NCBI GenBank assembly: GCA_937927845.1
Contig: CALFXE010000200.1
Coordinates: forward strand, 115,844 to 179,843
Origin: an uncultured Paludibacter sp.
GTDB lineage: Bacteria > Bacteroidota > Bacteroidia > Bacteroidales > Paludibacteraceae
Direction of reading: 5' to 3'
Length of the DNA: 64,000 nt
Shown one piece after another: positions 33,201 through 42,871 of the stretch. The translations under genes and the position numbers were made by a program. A model generated the notes under the pieces. It had not been told where the DNA came from and ran no database searches. It was given only the letters and a program-made list of their open reading frames with translations. Within the stretch, counting starts at the first letter, position 1; each line of letters starts with the position of its first letter.

Positions 33201-33220
33201 AGGGAGCCTGCCGGCTCCCT
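33201..33220. terminator. Bidirectional rho-independent terminator
   Basis: AGGGAGCC and GGCTCCCT form an 8-bp stem with loop TGCC, flanked by A7 upstream and T7 downstream, so it works on both strands. It separates the convergent methyltransferase and OmpA-like genes. Confidence 0.93.
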
Positions 33221-33241
33221 TTTTTTATTATTTCTGATTTC

Positions 33242-35116
33242 TTATTTTTTGATAATTAAGAATTCACTTCTTCTGTTTGCTGCGTGTTCTGCTTCGGTAC
33301 AGTTTTCTTTACAGTCTGTTTTTGGCTCGCTCTCACCATATCCTTTTCCGGAGATTCTGTTTGCTGCGATACCTTTTGAAATAACATACTGAACTGTCGC
33401 TTTGGCTCTTCGGTCTGATAACCTCATATTGTAGTGGTCATTTCCTCTGTTGTCTGTATGCGACTTCACCATAATAACCATTTGCGTATTGTTTTGCATC
33501 ACCTGTACCAATTTATCCAGCTCAAAAGCACCTTCCTGGGTGATGTTGCTCTTATTGAATTCAAAGTTGATGTCTTTCAATACGATTTCTTTTTCCGTTA
33601 CAATAACGTCAATAGGGTTCAACTTCGCATCGATTTTTTGTTCGCCGCCTTTTTGTTTTGTTACCACAAAAGTATTGCTCTCAAATCCGTCTTTTGCTAC
33701 CTGTAACGTATATACCTTGTCGCATTCCACATGATAGGCTACTTCTCCATTGGCAGCAGTTACTTCGTTTCCGATGATATTTTTCTTCTCATCCAGGATC
33801 GCTACTTTGGCACCCGAAAGAATAGCACCGGTCCTGGCATCACTCACCACGGCAATTACAGCGACATCACAGTTTGGTGTTGCCTGATAGATGTTGTCTT
33901 CCCCGGTACGGTTACTGGAAAAGAATCCGATGTTTTTAGACTGGTTAAACGTGAAGGCAAAATCGTCTTTTTCACTGTTGATCGGTTTGGCCAGGTTTAC
34001 CGCTTCGGTTCCTTTGTTCAGGTTGATCATAAACACATCCAATCCGCCCAGACCAGATCTGCCGTTGGATACAAAATACAATACTGCATTATCTTCTGTA
34101 ATAAACGGAAACGATTCATCGCCTTCGGTATTTACCTTCTTTCCTAAGTTTTCCGGCGTACCGTAGCTTCCGTCTTTGTTTACCGCTACTTTCCAGATAT
34201 CAATTCCTCCGACAGATCCCGGCATGTTCGATGAAAAGTACAAGGTAGTTCCGTCTTTACTGATACTCGGATTGCTGGTAGAATATTGGTTACTGTTAAA
34301 TGGCAATGCCGTTACATTTCCCCATTTATTGCCGTCTTTAGTCGCTTTGAACAGGTTAACCTGTCCCATTTTCAGTTTTTTGGCTTTGTCTTTTTCAAAG
34401 CTGTTTTCCTTAAAGCTCTCACTGGCAAAATACATGGTGTTCCCATCACCCGTAATCGTTACCGGACCATCGTGGTATTTACTGTTAATCTCATCCAGGG
34501 CTACGGCATCGGTAATGGTTCCGTCTGCATTATAGCTGGCGCGGTAAATATCCAGGAAAGGCTCGTCATTCCATTTGTATGTTTTTCTGGCAGTATTACG
34601 TGCACTGGTAAAATAAAAACTGTTCTCCGATAAAAACGCTCCAAAGTCGGATTTATCACTGTTGATGTCCAATGATTTTACTGTGTACATCTTTTGTTTG
34701 TTCAGCAATTTTGGCAGGTAATCCGGGTTTTCTTTAAAGGCTTTCGCTCTTAAATCGTTTGGAGCCATACCGGCAAACTGCTGCATTTGTTTGTTGGCTT
34801 CATCATATTTGCCATTGGCTTTCAGCATCTGTGCATAACGGAAATATGTTTCAGCATCCTGTTTCTTTTCAGAGATTGCTTTGGCATACCATTTTGCCGA
34901 TTCGGCTGTATTGAATACGTTGTAGTACGCATCGCCCAGTTGTTTATACACATAGGCATCGGCTTTGCCTTTATCGACTAATTTCAGGTATTCTGCTGCG
35001 GCAGAAACATACTCAAAGCGATTGAATTGTTTGTCGGCTTTAGCTGTCGCGGAATTTTGTGCATTCATCGTTGCACCCGCAATAACCAGGCTTAATGTAA
35101 TATATAGATTCTTCAT
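33242..35116 (-). CDS. OmpA family protein with TPR, PD40 and carboxypeptidase-like domains
   Basis: 624 aa. Signal peptide, N-terminal TPR-like helices (about residues 20-140), PD40/WD40-like beta-propeller repeats (about 180-400, YFASES, LYFSSNMPG, LYFVSNGRSG), a carboxypeptidase regulatory-like domain (about 420-500), and a C-terminal OmpA domain (NFEFNKSNI; HTDNRGNDHYN; LSDRRA) that binds peptidoglycan. This domain order is typical of the OmpA-like partner of PorP/SprF in T9SS gene sets. It follows SprF-like by 20 bases on the minus strand. Confidence 0.93.
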   Translation of the reverse strand: MKNLYITLSLVIAGATMNAQNSATAKADKQFNRFEYVSAAAEYLKLVDKGKADAYVYKQLGDAYYNVFNTAESAKWYAKAISEKKQDAETYFRYAQMLKANGKYDEANKQMQQFAGMAPNDLRAKAFKENPDYLPKLLNKQKMYTVKSLDINSDKSDFGAFLSENSFYFTSARNTARKTYKWNDEPFLDIYRASYNADGTITDAVALDEINSKYHDGPVTITGDGNTMYFASESFKENSFEKDKAKKLKMGQVNLFKATKDGNKWGNVTALPFNSNQYSTSNPSISKDGTTLYFSSNMPGSVGGIDIWKVAVNKDGSYGTPENLGKKVNTEGDESFPFITEDNAVLYFVSNGRSGLGGLDVFMINLNKGTEAVNLAKPINSEKDDFAFTFNQSKNIGFFSSNRTGEDNIYQATPNCDVAVIAVVSDARTGAILSGAKVAILDEKKNIIGNEVTAANGEVAYHVECDKVYTLQVAKDGFESNTFVVTKQKGGEQKIDAKLNPIDVIVTEKEIVLKDINFEFNKSNITQEGAFELDKLVQVMQNNTQMVIMVKSHTDNRGNDHYNMRLSDRRAKATVQYVISKGIAANRISGKGYGESEPKTDCKENCTEAEHAANRRSEFLIIKK

Positions 35117-35136
35117 GTTTCCGGTGGTTTTTTAGA

Positions 35137-36057
35137 TTAGAAATAACGTGGTGAACGCGATACTTTTTTCGGGAAGTTCAGGTCAAACAACAGCATTACT
35201 TCGTGGGAAGCCGGTGTTGTTACTTTTAAATCCGATACGATACGGTCATAAGCATATCCGATACGTACACTTGGGCTAATCGCATAGTTAACCATTCCGC
35301 CAAAGGAATCTTCTAATCTGTAGGTTGCTCCTATCTCGAATTTATCAAAGAATAGCATGTTCGCCGAAACATCCAGGGATGTTGGTACTTTAAAAGCCGA
35401 TTTCAACATAAACGACGGTTTGAATTTGGTATTTTCCGATAATTCAAATACATATCCTCCCGTTAAGAAGTAATGGCTTACTTCACTTCCGAATTTTCGG
35501 CCGTCAAAATCAAGGTGTTTGGATTTTAGCATATTCGGTACCGAAAAGGCTACATAATACTTATTGGTATAGTAGAAAAATCCGGATCCGACGTTAAAAT
35601 ACGTTTTACTGATATCCTGTCCGAAAGCCGGGTCATCTGCATCGGGCAGCGTATGGTAAATATCGCTGTACAATCCTACCTTATGGAAGGTTGCTCCGGC
35701 TTTAAGTCCTAAAGCCAGTCGGTGTTCGCCTCCTAAATTCAGCGTATAAGAGAAATCCCCGTATACGTTATTCTCCGTTACCGGACCAATTTTATCGGAA
35801 ATCACAGACAGTCCCAGTCCTACGTTTTTGCCTGTCGGGCTGTGTACAAAGAAGGTTCCTGTGGTTGGTGCATCTTCAATATCAACCCATTGTTTGCGGT
35901 ATAAAAGTCCAAAAGACAGGTTTTCTTTCGAACCGGCATAGGCCGGATTTATCACGTTCATATTATACATATACTGAGTATAATGCGGGTCTTGCTGGGC
36001 TTGGACATCCATCAGCGCCATAAGGGCAATCAGGGCTGTCAGGTATATTTTCTTCAT
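35137..36057 (-). CDS. sprF: T9SS membrane protein PorP/SprF family
   Basis: 306 aa with a signal peptide (to AQQ) and the PorP/SprF start QDPHYTQYMYNMNVINPAYAG, then a beta-barrel of alternating strands to a C-terminal aromatic residue (RSPRYF). SprF proteins act with a specific large surface protein for type IX secretion or attachment. Here the partner is the repeat protein encoded directly upstream. It is probably not the core PorP of the secretion machine but a dedicated copy, since the core set is not present. Confidence 0.93.
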   Translation of the reverse strand: MKKIYLTALIALMALMDVQAQQDPHYTQYMYNMNVINPAYAGSKENLSFGLLYRKQWVDIEDAPTTGTFFVHSPTGKNVGLGLSVISDKIGPVTENNVYGDFSYTLNLGGEHRLALGLKAGATFHKVGLYSDIYHTLPDADDPAFGQDISKTYFNVGSGFFYYTNKYYVAFSVPNMLKSKHLDFDGRKFGSEVSHYFLTGGYVFELSENTKFKPSFMLKSAFKVPTSLDVSANMLFFDKFEIGATYRLEDSFGGMVNYAISPSVRIGYAYDRIVSDLKVTTPASHEVMLLFDLNFPKKVSRSPRYF

Positions 36058-36131
36058 GGGTAACTTTATCGTTTTATGTTTTAAGCTGCTTACGGCCTGT
36101 AACTGCCGTAAGCATTGCTGTTTGTTCTTGA

Positions 36132-38762
36132 TTAGCTTCTTTCTCTGTTAATGTAAATCCATCCTGTTTTTGAAGGCTGACCGTCAAATTCAATTACATA
36201 ATAGTAGGTTGCAGATGGCAGTTCGTCTCCTTTATCAGACTGTCCATACCATTGGTTGCTATAGTTGGCATAACTGTACACTTTTGTTCCGTAGCGGTTA
36301 AAGATTGTCAGGTGTTTTACATTTAATCCCACTAAATCAAAGAAATCATTTTTGTTATCATTATTCGGTGAAATACCTTTCTGGATCGCGCAGAATGTGC
36401 TTAAAACAACTACATTTCCTGTTTCGGTACATCCTTCCGGTGTTGTAACCGTTAGCCTAAACGTCATTGGAAATACCGGAGCAGCAACAGCGTTCAATAC
36501 TTCTGTTACATTTAAAGTCGCTTCGTTTGTTCCCACAACATTCCCCTGGCTGTTTTTCCAAACATAGTCCACATTACTGGCATTATAGGAACCGGCATTT
36601 GGCGTAGCTTCTACAATATAATTTCCGTTAACACAGTTATCATTCAGGGTAAAATCAATTTTAGTTACCGTAACGGCTAAGGTTACCGGTGCGGCACATT
36701 GTCCTGCATTTGGGGTAAACACATAGTTACCGTTAGCAGTATTGTCAATCACTGCCGGATTCCAGCTTCCTGTGATGCCGTTTGGTGATGTATTTGCTAA
36801 AGCCGGTGCCGTAGCTCCGTGACATAAGGTTAAAGCCGTTGAAAAATCAGGGGTAATGCTATTTGTAACCGTTACTGCCAAGGTTACCGGTACAGCACAC
36901 TGACCTGCATTGGGCGTGAACACATAGTTACCACTCGTAGTATTGCTAATCACTGCCGGATTCCAGGTACCGGTCACTCCGTTTGGTGAAGTTGCCGCTA
37001 AAGCCGGTGCAGTAGTTCCGTTACACAGGATTAAAGTTGTAGCAAAATCAGGTGTAGTGTTATTCGTTACCGTAACGGACAGCGTTACCGGTACAGCACA
37101 CTGACCTGCATTGGGCGTGAACACATAGTTACCATTGGCAGTATTGCTGATCACTGCCGGATTCCATGTTCCCGCGATTCCGTTTGGCGATGTGGTTGCC
37201 AAAGCCGGTGCCGTTGCTCCATTACACAGGGATAAAGTGGTTGCAAAATTTGGTGTAGTGTTATTCGTTACCGTAACAGCTAACGTTACCGGTACAGCAC
37301 ACTGACCTGCATTGGGCGTGAACACATAATTCCCACTGGTGGTATTGCTGATCACTGCCGGGTTCCAGCTTCCTGTGATACCGTTTGGTGATGTCGTTGC
37401 CAAAGCCGGTGCCGTTGCTCCGTTACAAAAAGATAAAGTGGTTGCAAAGTTTGGCGTAATGCTATTGGCTACCGTTACCGCTAAAGTTACCGGTACAGCA
37501 CACTGACCTGCATTGGGCGTGAATACATAATTACCACTGGTGGTATTGTTAATTACTGCCGGGTTCCAGGTTCCTGTGATACCGTTTGGTGATGTGGTTG
37601 CCAGAGTTGGTGCGGTTGCTCCGTTACACAAAGCTAAAGTCGTTGCAAAGTTTGGTGTAGTACCATTCGTTACGGTTACTGCTAAGGTTACCGGTACGGC
37701 ACACTGACCTGCATTGGGCGTGAACACATAATTACCACTGGTGGTATTGTTAATCACTGCCGGGTTCCAGGTTCCCGTGATTCCGTTTGGTGACGTAGTC
37801 GCCAGAGTTGGTGCGGTTGCTCCGTTACATAACGCTAAAGTCGTTGCAAAATTAGGGGTTGTACTGTTCGAAATCGTTAGATTGATCGTATCGCTTATGG
37901 TAGCACCACAGCTATTTGTCGCCGTTAATGTCAGGACAATTACTCCGGTTGCTGTCGGACTGATCGTATAGGTGGTTGTCAGGGCTGCTGGCGTTCCAAA
38001 AGTACCACTTGCAGCAGACCATTGTACCGATTGCTGTCCCTGAGCGGTTCCACTTAAATTAATCGTAGCTCCTGCACAGGCTGTCATGGTCTGAGGGCCG
38101 CCGTCTACCGTGAATGGCGGTACCGGTGCCGCACAACCGTTGTTAATATAGGTCGCAACGCCGGCAGGTGTAAACAATACCGTCGCACCATCTGCTGCTC
38201 CGGGAACACCGTCGGTATCAATCAGTAATGCTCTGTTATAGGTAACCGTATCCACACAGCTGTTAAAAGACATGGTAAGGGTTCGGGAACCGGAACCGAA
38301 ATTAGCGAAATGCCCAGCAACAGTAGAAGGGTTATTCTGAAATATAATATAAAACGTTTCCGTTAGCGCGCCAAAAGAGTTTAAGGCGGTATCCATGTTA
38401 AAACTGGTTACCAGAATTACCCGGGCATTAGCCGGAAGCACACCGCCTGTAGGTTCCAATAACTGTCCGCAACCGCCGGCTGCAACAATATCGGCATTTA
38501 ACTGTGCTACTTTATTTGCAGTAACCGTATTTTTAATCAGTCCTCTCCAGGTATTGTTCGGCCAGCTTACGACTAAGTTATTCGTGTTAATGCTGGCGGT
38601 TCCCACTTTAAACCGGACCATTTCATTGAGACCTTCATCTACCCCACAGGCATCTACCAGGATACTTTCAATCTCGAAACATTGCGAAAATGCCTGTTGC
38701 TGTGACAACAGTGAAAAAAGGAGCAGAAAGCAAATTTGTTTTAACGTAGTTTTTAATTTCAT
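36132..38762 (-). CDS. Repeat-containing cell-surface protein with T9SS type B sorting domain
   Basis: 876 aa. A signal peptide (ending QAFSQ), an N-terminal domain of about 190 residues that begins CFEIESILVDACG, a Thr-rich PKD-like stretch (about 200-300), six near-identical 67-aa repeats (about 302-703), a further Ig-like domain, and a type B (gliding-motility-associated) C-terminal domain (KGISPNNDNKND, LTIFNRYGTKVY). It is exported by T9SS and displayed at the cell surface, probably as an adhesin of SprB kind. Its gene starts the transcription unit of SprF and OmpA. Confidence 0.92.
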   Translation of the reverse strand: MKLKTTLKQICFLLLFSLLSQQQAFSQCFEIESILVDACGVDEGLNEMVRFKVGTASINTNNLVVSWPNNTWRGLIKNTVTANKVAQLNADIVAAGGCGQLLEPTGGVLPANARVILVTSFNMDTALNSFGALTETFYIIFQNNPSTVAGHFANFGSGSRTLTMSFNSCVDTVTYNRALLIDTDGVPGAADGATVLFTPAGVATYINNGCAAPVPPFTVDGGPQTMTACAGATINLSGTAQGQQSVQWSAASGTFGTPAALTTTYTISPTATGVIVLTLTATNSCGATISDTINLTISNSTTPNFATTLALCNGATAPTLATTSPNGITGTWNPAVINNTTSGNYVFTPNAGQCAVPVTLAVTVTNGTTPNFATTLALCNGATAPTLATTSPNGITGTWNPAVINNTTSGNYVFTPNAGQCAVPVTLAVTVANSITPNFATTLSFCNGATAPALATTSPNGITGSWNPAVISNTTSGNYVFTPNAGQCAVPVTLAVTVTNNTTPNFATTLSLCNGATAPALATTSPNGIAGTWNPAVISNTANGNYVFTPNAGQCAVPVTLSVTVTNNTTPDFATTLILCNGTTAPALAATSPNGVTGTWNPAVISNTTSGNYVFTPNAGQCAVPVTLAVTVTNSITPDFSTALTLCHGATAPALANTSPNGITGSWNPAVIDNTANGNYVFTPNAGQCAAPVTLAVTVTKIDFTLNDNCVNGNYIVEATPNAGSYNASNVDYVWKNSQGNVVGTNEATLNVTEVLNAVAAPVFPMTFRLTVTTPEGCTETGNVVVLSTFCAIQKGISPNNDNKNDFFDLVGLNVKHLTIFNRYGTKVYSYANYSNQWYGQSDKGDELPSATYYYVIEFDGQPSKTGWIYINRERS
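36654..37859 (-). repeat. Six tandem 201-bp coding repeats
   Basis: The landmark TGACCTGCAT (with one variant, TGTCCTGCAT, at 36700) recurs at 36901, 37102, 37303, 37504 and 37705, exactly 201 bases apart. Each unit encodes 67 residues starting TTPNFATTLALC and ending VTVTN. DNA similarity between copies is high, so copy number may vary by recombination without shifting frame. Confidence 0.95.
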
Positions 38763-39489
38763 TTGATAAAATTTAATTGTGAAAAGGGAAGCTCACCGGG
38801 CATGCCTGCTTTTAACATGTGCTAAAATTCCTTTTTATATTAAAATAGCACACACCTCAAGGCTGCATTCCTGGTTTTTACCGGCTGCTCTTTTCTTTTT
38901 TAATTACATATTTAATTGAGAGTTTTCGAAAAAAAATCGTCTAAAAAGTGTTCTTTTCTAGACGATGCACTGAATATTATTTTAATTTTATTGTTACGCT
39001 TTAACCGGAAATCAGTTTTAAATCCTCTGCTGCTGCCAGCACTACTCCCCTCTGTCACAAAACACTTATTTTCAAAGTATTGTAAAAAATATTCTAAAAA
39101 CAAACAGGTCGTTTTTGTAATGGATTTAGAAACGTCATTCATCATAAAAATTTAGCCTGTGAAAAGTTGCTAAATTAAGTGAATTGATCCTTTTTCGTAT
39201 TTATCAAATCATTATCATAAGGTATAATTACTGTATCTTTTCCGGCAAATGTATATTAATTTCAAGAATATCAGAATTTTCACATCATAATTTTTGGATT
39301 ATTAACATTTCGGCCTGTCGTCATAACTTTACTTTTGGCGATACCATAAGCCTGCTTTTCCGGCAGCAGCAACGCTCACAGTCCTTTTGGGGTATTTTAG
39401 CTGCAGATGGCTATTTAATTGTTAAAGTTTATATCTTAGCGCAGCAAACCCACTGGTAATCAAACCGATCCCTATAAATTTTATTACAG
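38763..39489. other. 727-base intergenic region, mostly without recognised genes
   Basis: Divergent spacer between the surface-protein gene (minus) and a small membrane protein gene (plus). It contains the minus-strand terminator-like hairpin at 38928-38966. Short frames on both strands (77 to 91 codons) show no family features and no credible start. TACTTTTG at 39330-39337 fits a plus-strand -7 element about 150 bases before the next gene, without a matching TTG. Confidence 0.5.
38928..38966 (-). terminator. Terminator-like hairpin in the leader of the surface-protein gene
   Basis: ATCGTCTA (38936-38943) pairs with TAGACGAT (38959-38966), and the inner AAAAG and CTTTT continue the stem across a 4-base loop with one bulge. 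On the minus strand it is followed by eight T (complement of 38928-38935). No gene ends upstream of it on that strand. It would therefore act as a leader attenuator or as the end of an unannotated small RNA. Confidence 0.6.
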
Positions 39490-40119
39490 ATGCTGAAAAA
39501 ACATTCCGTACTACTTGGTTTCTCTGTTTCCATATTGCTGCTACTCATTGCCACGCTGAATTATCCCGGCGGTTCCCAGTTTGATAAAACGGCCATTGGC
39601 TACAGCTGGACGAACAACTACATCAGCGACCTGTTCGGAGAAAAAGCGTTGATTGGCCTGCCCAATGCGGGTCGTTTTTGGGCTATGGGCGGAATGATTT
39701 TCCTGTCGGTAAGCTGTTCGCTGTTTTTTGCCGGGTTTTCAAAAAGAATCCCGAAAAAGGGCGCCGCCAATGTGATCCGGTATTTTGGAATTACCGGTAT
39801 GCTGTTTACCTTTTTAATCGCGACCCCGCTGCACGATATCATGGTTACCATTGCCAGTACTATCTTCCTGGTAAGTGTATTTTATATCGCCGTTTTTGTT
39901 TTTATGTCAAAGCTGCATTTGTTTAAAGTGCTGTGTGCGTTGTACCTCCTCTTTTTTTACAGTACACTTTACATTCACGGTTCCGGGAATTTGCGGGAAT
40001 ATTTACCAACCGGCCAGAAAATACTGTTTGCCGCAACCCTGCTTTTAATCTTAGGACTGCATTATTTTACAAAGGCGGAAGATTTTGAACCTCAGCTTAA
40101 AACCGACACATTAGTTTAA
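39490..40119 (+). CDS. DUF998-like multi-pass membrane protein
   Basis: 209 aa with about six hydrophobic segments and little charged sequence, ending in a hydrophilic tail. The layout (first helix, then YPGGSQFDKTAIGYSW and a run of short-loop helices) resembles DUF998-type membrane proteins common in this phylum. There is no known substrate. It is an isolated gene with a short gap to the next plus-strand gene. Confidence 0.6.
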   Translation: MLKKHSVLLGFSVSILLLLIATLNYPGGSQFDKTAIGYSWTNNYISDLFGEKALIGLPNAGRFWAMGGMIFLSVSCSLFFAGFSKRIPKKGAANVIRYFGITGMLFTFLIATPLHDIMVTIASTIFLVSVFYIAVFVFMSKLHLFKVLCALYLLFFYSTLYIHGSGNLREYLPTGQKILFAATLLLILGLHYFTKAEDFEPQLKTDTLV

Positions 40120-40222
40120 AGACTAAACAGCGGCCATAATCCATAGAAATATTGTAAATTTAGTACTTATAAAATTGTCACAGACAAACAAATAGCAAGT
40201 CACTAATTAAAAAATATTTATT

Positions 40223-40603
40223 ATGGCAAACAAAGAGCAGTCGGCTAAAACAGCTGAATTCTTAGGTAAAATTGTTTCTTTCAGACAATCGTTAAAATTA
40301 ATTCATTGGTCGGTTACCGGAAAAGGAAGTTATGAAACCCATATCTCTTTAGACCAGGCGATCGGTACCTTAACCAGTGTTACAGACAGGCTGGTTGAAA
40401 CCAGTTTCGCTCTGTTGGGTACCCTTGATATCGTGATACCGGAAACCCACCGCCCTAAAGTATATATCCCGTACATCGAAGATTTTTATCAATATGTTGA
40501 AACAAATCGTTCCGTATTTAAGGAGTCTTTTTCACAATCCATTGTTGATGATTTCCAGGAGGCCGTTATCCAGTTGTTATTCCGACTGAAACGCCTGGAG
40601 TAA
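40223..40603 (+). CDS. Small ferritin-like four-helix protein (DUF5856-like)
   Basis: 126 aa, all helical. FRQSLKLIHWSVTGKGSYE resembles the first helix of Dps/ferritin-like proteins (with the HW pair), followed by an acidic helix containing LDQAIGTLTSVTDRLVE. It seems shorter than Dps (about 150-170 aa) and I do not see a complete ferroxidase set of Glu/His, so storage activity is uncertain. It ends before the terminator at 40641. Confidence 0.55.
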   Translation: MANKEQSAKTAEFLGKIVSFRQSLKLIHWSVTGKGSYETHISLDQAIGTLTSVTDRLVETSFALLGTLDIVIPETHRPKVYIPYIEDFYQYVETNRSVFKESFSQSIVDDFQEAVIQLLFRLKRLE

Positions 40604-40640
40604 TTGTCCGGATGAAAAATTCCTATCAGCAGAAAAAATT

Positions 40641-40680
40641 AAAGGCAACTATATTTTAACCGGATGATATAGTTGCCTTT
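40641..40680. terminator. Bidirectional rho-independent terminator
   Basis: AAAGGCAACTATAT (40641-40654) and ATATAGTTGCCTTT (40667-40680) are perfectly complementary around a 12-base loop. It separates convergent genes that end at 40603 and 40707. Confidence 0.88.
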
Positions 40681-40706
40681 AAAATAAGGATCAATTTGTA
40701 AATCAA

Positions 40707-42071
40707 TTATTTTGCAGGTCTCATTCTTCTAATTTTTATAGCCTTGTCTGTTTTTAAATCCTGAGATTTTAAATTTAATTTTTCCCGATTTATTTCTTTT
40801 TCTATCCATTCTGTTTCACCAGCAAAAGCCAGTCTATCCCTATCAATTTCACCAAAAATCACTTTTTCTTCCTCAGTTGTCAGGTATAATTCTTCTTTAT
40901 TTTCATCTTTAAATTTCATCATATCTGCCCATTTCATAAGCATTGTATGCGTATTTATGACCGTTCCATATTTAAAAACAACCATGCCCTTATATAGTAA
41001 AGGTATTACAGCGTTTTCTTTCAATAATGCTGCAGAAAGTCCGGTATATCTTGATAATAAATTGTAAATTTTATCGGTATACCCACCAAATGTTCTTTCT
41101 TTTAATAAATTGTCAATCGAGTTCAGGATACTCTGTTTATAAAAATCAGTGATAATGATATTCGGAGCTTTTTCACTTAAAATAACATCAAACTCCTTTC
41201 TCCATCTTGGTATTACATACTCACGATCCTCAGTTATAGTGATTTTTGGCTGATCCGGTAACGTTTCCATATCCATTTCAAGAACGAGCATTTTGATTTT
41301 ATTCCGACTTAAAATTTCCATATTATCCTGAAACTTCAATTTTAAAAGTTCTAAAAGACTGTTTTCATTAATGGCTTCTCCCTTATGCTCCAATACCACT
41401 TCCTCAATTACCATTTTTATTTTCCGGTCATAATTATTCGTTTCATTTCCTGCCATTAGCAGCTCGGCCAGTACCGCAAACATAAGTCCCAACATTAAAT
41501 ACATTCCGTAAATTGTAAAAAGCATTACAATATTTACAAGCAAACTACCATTTGAATCGATCAATGAAAGAAAAAGGCATCCATAAGAGCCTGCTACCCA
41601 TAAACCCAAAGATTGTTTCATCTCCCGCTTACCGTATTTAATTAAGGGTATAGCAAAAGAGACACAAACAGGGACAACAAACCAAATGTTCAACCCTGTC
41701 TTTATCAGGTCATTATTCATCGTTAAAAATGCAAACAGCCCGATAAAGGTTGCCAGCATAAAAGTTAAAGCGGTAATATAGAATTGCCTCCAAAAAGTCG
41801 AATTACTTTCAAAATCTTTTAGAAATAGCGGTACTGCCAAAGCAAAACCTCCCAAACCGGCAACAATCTGTACAATACTCTGAATATCCGTCTTATTTAC
41901 AGCGAAATCAACTTTTAAACAGAATATCAGAAACAGAACAAGACTGACCGTAATGGCCGAAGAAGCGTTACCGCTCCTGGAAGCACTCTCAGATACCTTA
42001 AAATTTCTTTTACTTCCAGATGGTAGCTGGTTATGATTCCTTTCCTCATTATTAAATGGGTAGAATGACAT
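40707..42071 (-). CDS. Membrane protein with large C-terminal cytoplasmic domain, unknown
   Basis: About 454 aa from ATG 42071; the frame runs to 42128 but the first 19 residues look unlikely. It has about six membrane helices in residues 35-225, then a soluble helical region with MVIEEVVLEHKGEAINE and VIPRWRKEFDVIL. No family is recognised. It stands alone on the minus strand next to a terminator, and could be a stress- or signalling-related protein; no claim is made. Confidence 0.7.
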   Translation of the reverse strand: MSFYPFNNEERNHNQLPSGSKRNFKVSESASRSGNASSAITVSLVLFLIFCLKVDFAVNKTDIQSIVQIVAGLGGFALAVPLFLKDFESNSTFWRQFYITALTFMLATFIGLFAFLTMNNDLIKTGLNIWFVVPVCVSFAIPLIKYGKREMKQSLGLWVAGSYGCLFLSLIDSNGSLLVNIVMLFTIYGMYLMLGLMFAVLAELLMAGNETNNYDRKIKMVIEEVVLEHKGEAINENSLLELLKLKFQDNMEILSRNKIKMLVLEMDMETLPDQPKITITEDREYVIPRWRKEFDVILSEKAPNIIITDFYKQSILNSIDNLLKERTFGGYTDKIYNLLSRYTGLSAALLKENAVIPLLYKGMVVFKYGTVINTHTMLMKWADMMKFKDENKEELYLTTEEEKVIFGEIDRDRLAFAGETEWIEKEINREKLNLKSQDLKTDKAIKIRRMRPAK

Positions 42072-42262
42072 GAGAATTTTTATTTGGTGATGCGCAATAG
42101 TAAATGTACGCAATTTACCATTAAACAAAATCCAATCTCTTTAAAAAATCACAAATCGCCATATATTCATTAATTTACTGGTATTCAAAAAGTAACCGGT
42201 TCTTGACTATCTCCATTACAATGGGGTGCATCAGGCATATCTTTATACTATCCCGGTCATTT

Positions 42263-42856
42263 TTAAGGCACGATCACCTGTCCGGTTCCTGCTCCGAACA
42301 GGCTTTTGCGGAAGCCTGCTTCCAAAGCTTTCATTGTAGTAGGTATCTCACCCGGAAAGAACGGGAAATATTGCGGTGAGTTTTCAATAACGGTTGGGCT
42401 TACAGCATTGATGCGGATACCGTTTTCCAATTCAATGGCGGCAGCGCGAACAAAGGCTTCAACCGCTCCGTTAGCCGCAGAGGCATTGGCAAAATTGCGT
42501 TGAGGTTCTTTTGTTAAAGCTCCGGTTATAAGGGTAAAAGAGCCTTTGGGATTGATATAATGCTGTCCGATCAGTACCAGGTTTACCTGCCCCATCAGTT
42601 TTCCTTCTATTCCTTTCCGGAATTCTTGATCGGTCAGACGGCTCCAGGGACCTACAAACGTTGGTCCGGCCGTGCAGATAAGAGCATCAAAAGCACCAGC
42701 TTCCCGGTACATCTTTTCAATAGCAGCGACATCGGTGATATCGGTTGGAATAGCACCGCTATTGGTATTGACGGTAATAATGTCATGTTCTTCCTGAAAG
42801 GCTTCAGTAAGGTATTTCCCCATGGTGCCCGACGCACCTACGATAATAATTTTCAT
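42263..42856 (-). CDS. Short-chain dehydrogenase/reductase-like protein, atypical active site
   Basis: 197 aa of Rossmann SDR fold. The cofactor loop is GASGTMG (residues 7-13), and Asn/Ala of CTAGP and RINAVSPTV are present. The usual catalytic YxxxK is missing: the region reads NASAANGAVEAFVRA. Such short SDRs without Tyr and Lys exist and their activity is unproven. It ends a tight minus-strand run with the methyltransferase (15 bases) and the oxidoreductase. Confidence 0.85.
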   Translation of the reverse strand: MKIIIVGASGTMGKYLTEAFQEEHDIITVNTNSGAIPTDITDVAAIEKMYREAGAFDALICTAGPTFVGPWSRLTDQEFRKGIEGKLMGQVNLVLIGQHYINPKGSFTLITGALTKEPQRNFANASAANGAVEAFVRAAAIELENGIRINAVSPTVIENSPQYFPFFPGEIPTTMKALEAGFRKSLFGAGTGQVIVP

Positions 42857-42871
42857 ATTTTATATATTAAG

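Noticed and set aside
36654..37859. Regular repeats considered as a CRISPR array
   Set aside because: Units are 201 bases, coding, without spacers; they belong to the surface protein.
38912..39459. Short frames of 77-91 codons on both strands between the surface protein and the DUF998-like gene
   Set aside because: No signal, motif or start context; composition like non-coding DNA.
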